Shown here: piece by piece, positions 4,866 to 6,720 of the stretch
How positions within the stretch are numbered: position 1 is the stretch's first letter
Layout of the letters: the number at the start of each line of letters is the position of its first letter
NCBI GenBank assembly: GCA_944381295.1
Contig: CALWKP010000286.1
Span: 1-6,720, forward strand
Length of the DNA: 6,720 nt
Direction of reading: 5' to 3'
Origin: an uncultured Clostridia bacterium
Lineage (GTDB): Bacteria; Bacillota; Clostridia; Oscillospirales; Acutalibacteraceae
Notes under the pieces: generated by a model
The model's input: only the letters and a program-made list of their open reading frames with translations
The model's database searches: none
Told to the model about the DNA's origin: nothing
Position numbers and translations under genes: made by a program

Positions 4866-6044
4866 ATGAAAGAATTTCAAAAAAGGGATGCTTTTATTCC
4901 CTATAATGTCCCCGATATTACCGATGCTGAAATCCAGGAGGTTGTGGATACCTTAAAATCCGGATGGCTTGCCAAAGGTCCCCGTACCGTCGAATTTGAA
5001 AAGCGGTTTGCGGAATATGTTGGCGCAAAGCATGCCGTAGCTGTAAATTCTTGCACAGCCGCGCTGCATGTGTCCCTGCTGACCCAGGATATCGGGCCCG
5101 GGGATGAGGTCATCACTACCCCGATGACTTTTGCCTCTACTGCGAGCACCATCCTGCACACCGGCGCCACACCGGTGTTTGCCGATATCAACTATGCAAC
5201 GGGTTGTATCGATCCAACGGAAATCGAAAAGAAAATCACCCCAAAGACCAAAGCAATTGTCCCCGTGCATTACAGCGGACAAGTCTGCGATCTGGACCGT
5301 ATTTACGAAATTGCTGACCGTCATGGACTGTACGTATCAGAGGACGCTGCACATGCGTTATGGAGCCGCTACAAAGGCCGTTTGATTGGAAATCATCTGA
5401 AAGGTGCGGCAAGTTACAGCTTTTACGCGACCAAGAATCTCTGTACTGGTGAAGGCGGGATGCTTGTAACGGATAACGATGAAATCGCAGCACGGGCACG
5501 TGTTCTGACAAGCCACGGCATGAGCAAAAACGCCTGGAACCGTTACGCAAAAGGCGGAACCTGGAAGTATGACATTGTAGAACCAGGATTCAAATACAAC
5601 ATGTTTGATATCCAGGCGGCGATGGGATTGCGTCAGCTGGAACGTCTGGAGGACATGCAGGCACGCCGGTTAAAAATTGCCGCACGCTATCAGGAAGCTT
5701 TTGGACAGATGGATGCAATTGATCTTCCGGAAGTTCCTGAATACACCACTCACAGCTGGCATTTATATGTCATCCGCGTTGTACCGGAGCTGCTCACGAT
5801 CGGGCGCGACGAATTCATTGAAGAGCTGAACGCACGTAACGTTGGTACAAGCGTACACTTTATTCCGGTACACCTGATGAGCGCTTACCGTAACCGGTTC
5901 GGCTATAAGGAAGGCGATTTCCCGAACACAGAAAAACATTTTGACCGGATTATTTCGCTGCCGTTGTATCCGACGATGACAGAAGAAGAGACGGAATATG
6001 TCATTGACGCAGTAGCAGACATCATCGAAAAGCATCATAAATAA
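4866..6044 (+). CDS. DegT/DnrJ/EryC1-family PLP sugar aminotransferase, ArnB/PseC/PglE-like
   Basis: A 392-residue PLP-dependent aminotransferase of the nucleotide-sugar class. PYNVPDITDAEIQEV..TL.SGWLAKGPRTVEFE (12-45) is the usual N-terminus. NSCTAALH (61-68) and TTPMTFASTA (84-93) line the cofactor pocket, VSEDAAHALW (157-166) holds Asp160, and YSFYATKNLCTGEGGMLVT (184-202) holds the Schiff-base Lys190. HFIPVHLMSAYRNRFGYKEGDFPNTE near the C-terminus is also family-typical. EDAAHA and the TKN..TGEGG context resemble 4-aminotransferases (ArnB, PseC, PglE) rather than WbpE, so a 4-keto-6-deoxy or 4-keto UDP-sugar is the likely substrate, with glutamate as donor; this is an inference. The start at 4866 is preferred over the in-frame ATG at 4836 because AAGAAGGG (4852-4859) lies 6 nt before it and the upstream 10 residues look unconserved. 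It has its own promoter and terminator, diverges from the wbp operon, and all catalytic residues are intact. Confidence 0.9.
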   Translation: MKEFQKRDAFIPYNVPDITDAEIQEVVDTLKSGWLAKGPRTVEFEKRFAEYVGAKHAVAVNSCTAALHVSLLTQDIGPGDEVITTPMTFASTASTILHTGATPVFADINYATGCIDPTEIEKKITPKTKAIVPVHYSGQVCDLDRIYEIADRHGLYVSEDAAHALWSRYKGRLIGNHLKGAASYSFYATKNLCTGEGGMLVTDNDEIAARARVLTSHGMSKNAWNRYAKGGTWKYDIVEPGFKYNMFDIQAAMGLRQLERLEDMQARRLKIAARYQEAFGQMDAIDLPEVPEYTTHSWHLYVIRVVPELLTIGRDEFIEELNARNVGTSVHFIPVHLMSAYRNRFGYKEGDFPNTEKHFDRIISLPLYPTMTEEETEYVIDAVADIIEKHHK

Positions 6045-6062
6045 TGGAAAATCACCAGCGAA

Positions 6063-6104
6063 CCCCCGACAAACAGAAACCTGTTTGCCGGGGGCTCATT
6101 TTTT
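6063..6104 (+). terminator. Strong intrinsic terminator of the aminotransferase gene
   Basis: CCCCCGACAAACAG (6063-6076) pairs with CTGTTTGCCGGGGG (6081-6094) in a 14-position stem with a single A-C mismatch and an AAAC loop. A six-T run at 6099-6104 follows after a short CTCA. It begins 18 nt after the stop codon. There is no T-tract on the other strand, so it acts rightwards only and makes the aminotransferase transcript monocistronic. Confidence 0.93.
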
Positions 6105-6117
6105 AGGAAATCCTGAT

Positions 6118-6147
6118 AAGCGGTACAGGAACCGTCCGGCCGCTTTT
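6118..6147 (+). terminator. Possible weak back-up terminator hairpin
   Basis: AAGCGG (6118-6123) is complementary to CCGCTT (6140-6145), with TT continuing the run and an alternative inner stem CGGT/ACCG (6121-6134). It lies 13 nt after the main terminator. The stem is short and the U-tract only four, so this may be chance. Confidence 0.25.
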
Positions 6148-6208
6148 CGTCTATTTCCTTTAAAAAAACAAGAGTCAATACATCGTTTTTTCTGCTATTA
6201 CTTCTGTT

Positions 6209-6214
6209 TAAAAT
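6209..6214 (+). promoter_or_regulatory. Candidate -10 box for the XRE regulator gene
   Basis: TAAAAT at 6209-6214 matches five of six -10 consensus bases and would start transcription near 6221, about 20 nt before the TTG start. The region 17 nt upstream is only a T-run, so the -35 box is poor. A gene read through weak, possibly autoregulated promoter activity fits, but the call is tentative. Confidence 0.35.
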
Positions 6215-6228
6215 GAGAATAACAGACG

Positions 6229-6236
6229 AAGGTGAT
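6229..6236 (+). promoter_or_regulatory. Ribosome binding site that fixes the TTG start of the XRE gene
   Basis: AAGGTGAT matches the extended anti-Shine-Dalgarno pairing and is followed by ACGC and then TTG at 6241. An in-frame GTG at 6232 lies inside this site and has no Shine-Dalgarno of its own, so TTG at 6241 is the better start. Confidence 0.8.
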
Positions 6237-6240
6237 ACGC

Positions 6241-6585
6241 TTGAAGAAGGAAGTCAATTTGATTTTAGGGGAAAACATCCGTTATTATCGGGAAAAATTT
6301 GGATACAATCGAGAAAAATTATCGGAGTTAATTGAGGTAAGTCCTCGTTTTTTATATGACGTGGAAATTGGAAGTGTTGGAATTTCTATAACGACCCTGA
6401 AACGGATTTGTGAAGTATTGGGCGTATCCGCAGACCGTTTGCTGTGGAAACACGAAAACGAAATTGTAGAACTGCCGGAACGGTTGCAGCATTTGAGGCC
6501 CGAATACCTCGAAATCGTGGAACAATTAGTCCAAAAACAGCTGGAAGTCATCGCTATCGCTTCCAAAGAAGAAAGTCGAAGATAA
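6241..6585 (+). CDS. Small XRE-family helix-turn-helix transcriptional regulator
   Basis: A 114-residue cytoplasmic DNA-binding protein. Residues about 8-68 form a Cro/CI-type HTH: LGENIRYYREKFGYNREKLS (9-28), the likely recognition helix around SPRFLYDVE (34-42), then GVGISITTLKRICEVLGVSADRLL, the standard C-terminal half of the HTH_3 fold. A short linker leads to a predicted helix (about 78-108) of mixed charged and hydrophobic residues, possibly for dimerisation; there is no enzymatic, peptidase or membrane part. The SPRFLYDVE..SVGISITTLKRIC pattern is one I associate with single-domain regulators of Clostridia. The start is TTG at 6241 because of the Shine-Dalgarno at 6229-6236; using GTG at 6232 would give 117 residues. 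It lies behind a terminator and so forms its own unit. It reads AT-richer than the sugar genes. Its target is unknown; nothing here proves that it controls the wbp locus. Confidence 0.88.
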   Translation: MKKEVNLILGENIRYYREKFGYNREKLSELIEVSPRFLYDVEIGSVGISITTLKRICEVLGVSADRLLWKHENEIVELPERLQHLRPEYLEIVEQLVQKQLEVIAIASKEESRR

Positions 6586-6720
6586 ACGCGGAACTAAAAA
6601 TTTTTCTACTGAAAGCTTGTCGTTACTATGGGGTGATTGATAGGCTTTTTTCATTATTTCCCTATTCTCTCATCTATCAACAACCTCTTTACAAATATAG
6701 GCCCATAAAAAAGGAAAAAT
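6586..6720. other. AT-rich non-coding tail of the window
   Basis: After the XRE stop codon there is an AAAAATTTTT palindrome (6596-6605), a probable terminator hairpin, and then AT-rich DNA to the edge. I find no start codon with a convincing ribosome site, no RNA gene and no clear promoter. AAGGAAAAAT at the very end could precede a gene beyond the window, but that cannot be judged. Confidence 0.5.
6612..6651 (+). terminator. Probable weak intrinsic terminator of the XRE gene
   Basis: AAAGCTTGTC (6612-6621) can pair with GATAGGCTTT (6639-6648) over 10 positions, two of them G-U wobbles in RNA, around a 17-nt loop. The run of six T at 6646-6651 supplies the U-tract, partly inside the stem. 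It begins 27 nt after the stop codon. The long loop and wobble pairs make it much weaker than the terminator at 6063. Confidence 0.45.

Noticed and set aside
6195..6200. CTATTA upstream of the XRE gene as a half-site of the 4770-4779 palindrome
   Set aside because: A six-base match in AT-rich DNA is expected by chance, and no second half-site is present.
6232..6240. GTG at 6232 as the XRE start
   Set aside because: It sits inside the Shine-Dalgarno AAGGTGAT that serves the TTG at 6241, and has no ribosome site of its own.
1..6720. CRISPR array, tRNA, rRNA, transposase or phage genes
   Set aside because: No regularly spaced direct repeats, no cloverleaf-like segment and no transposase or integrase reading frame was seen. 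Almost all sequence is accounted for by sugar-biosynthesis genes and one regulator.

Overview
The window is part of a nucleotide-sugar and surface-polysaccharide locus from a bacterium. It is probably an anaerobic Bacillota (a Clostridia-type or Negativicutes-type gut organism). This rests on strong Shine-Dalgarno sequences, GTG and TTG starts, near-consensus sigma-70/sigma-A promoters and a Clostridia-like small XRE regulator. Coding DNA looks roughly 50% GC by eye. The taxonomic call is an inference; there is no rRNA or other marker here.

Minus strand, 4640 down to 1: five consecutive genes in the order wbpD - wbpE - wbpA - wbpB - wbpI (the last cut by the window edge). Together they are the complete WbpA/B/E/D/I (Wlb) route. 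UDP-GlcNAc is oxidised at C6 (WbpA) and at C3 (WbpB), transaminated at C3 (WbpE), N-acetylated (WbpD) and finally epimerised at C2 (WbpI). The expected product is UDP-2,3-diacetamido-2,3-dideoxy-D-mannuronic acid, a precursor for O-antigen, capsule or exopolysaccharide. The first genes are tightly packed, with gaps of 2 and 34 nt. A 197-nt gap holding a perfect 14-bp hairpin separates wbpA from wbpB, and wbpB is then 12 nt from wbpI.

Centre, 4641-4865: a divergent regulatory region with two near-consensus promoters back to back. TTGACT-N17-TATAAT drives the wbp operon leftwards. TTGACA-N17-TATCAT drives the rightward gene and has a 10-bp palindrome in its spacer.

Plus strand, 4866-6044: a single second DegT/DnrJ/EryC1-type PLP sugar aminotransferase, more like the ArnB/PseC/PglE 4-aminotransferases than WbpE. 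It has its own promoter and a strong intrinsic terminator (6063-6104), so it looks monocistronic. Its sugar substrate cannot be read from this window.

Right end, 6105-6720: an AT-richer segment with a small XRE-family HTH regulator that starts at a TTG behind an excellent Shine-Dalgarno, followed by a probable weak terminator. The last 70 or so bases show no gene. No tRNA, rRNA, CRISPR array or insertion sequence was seen.
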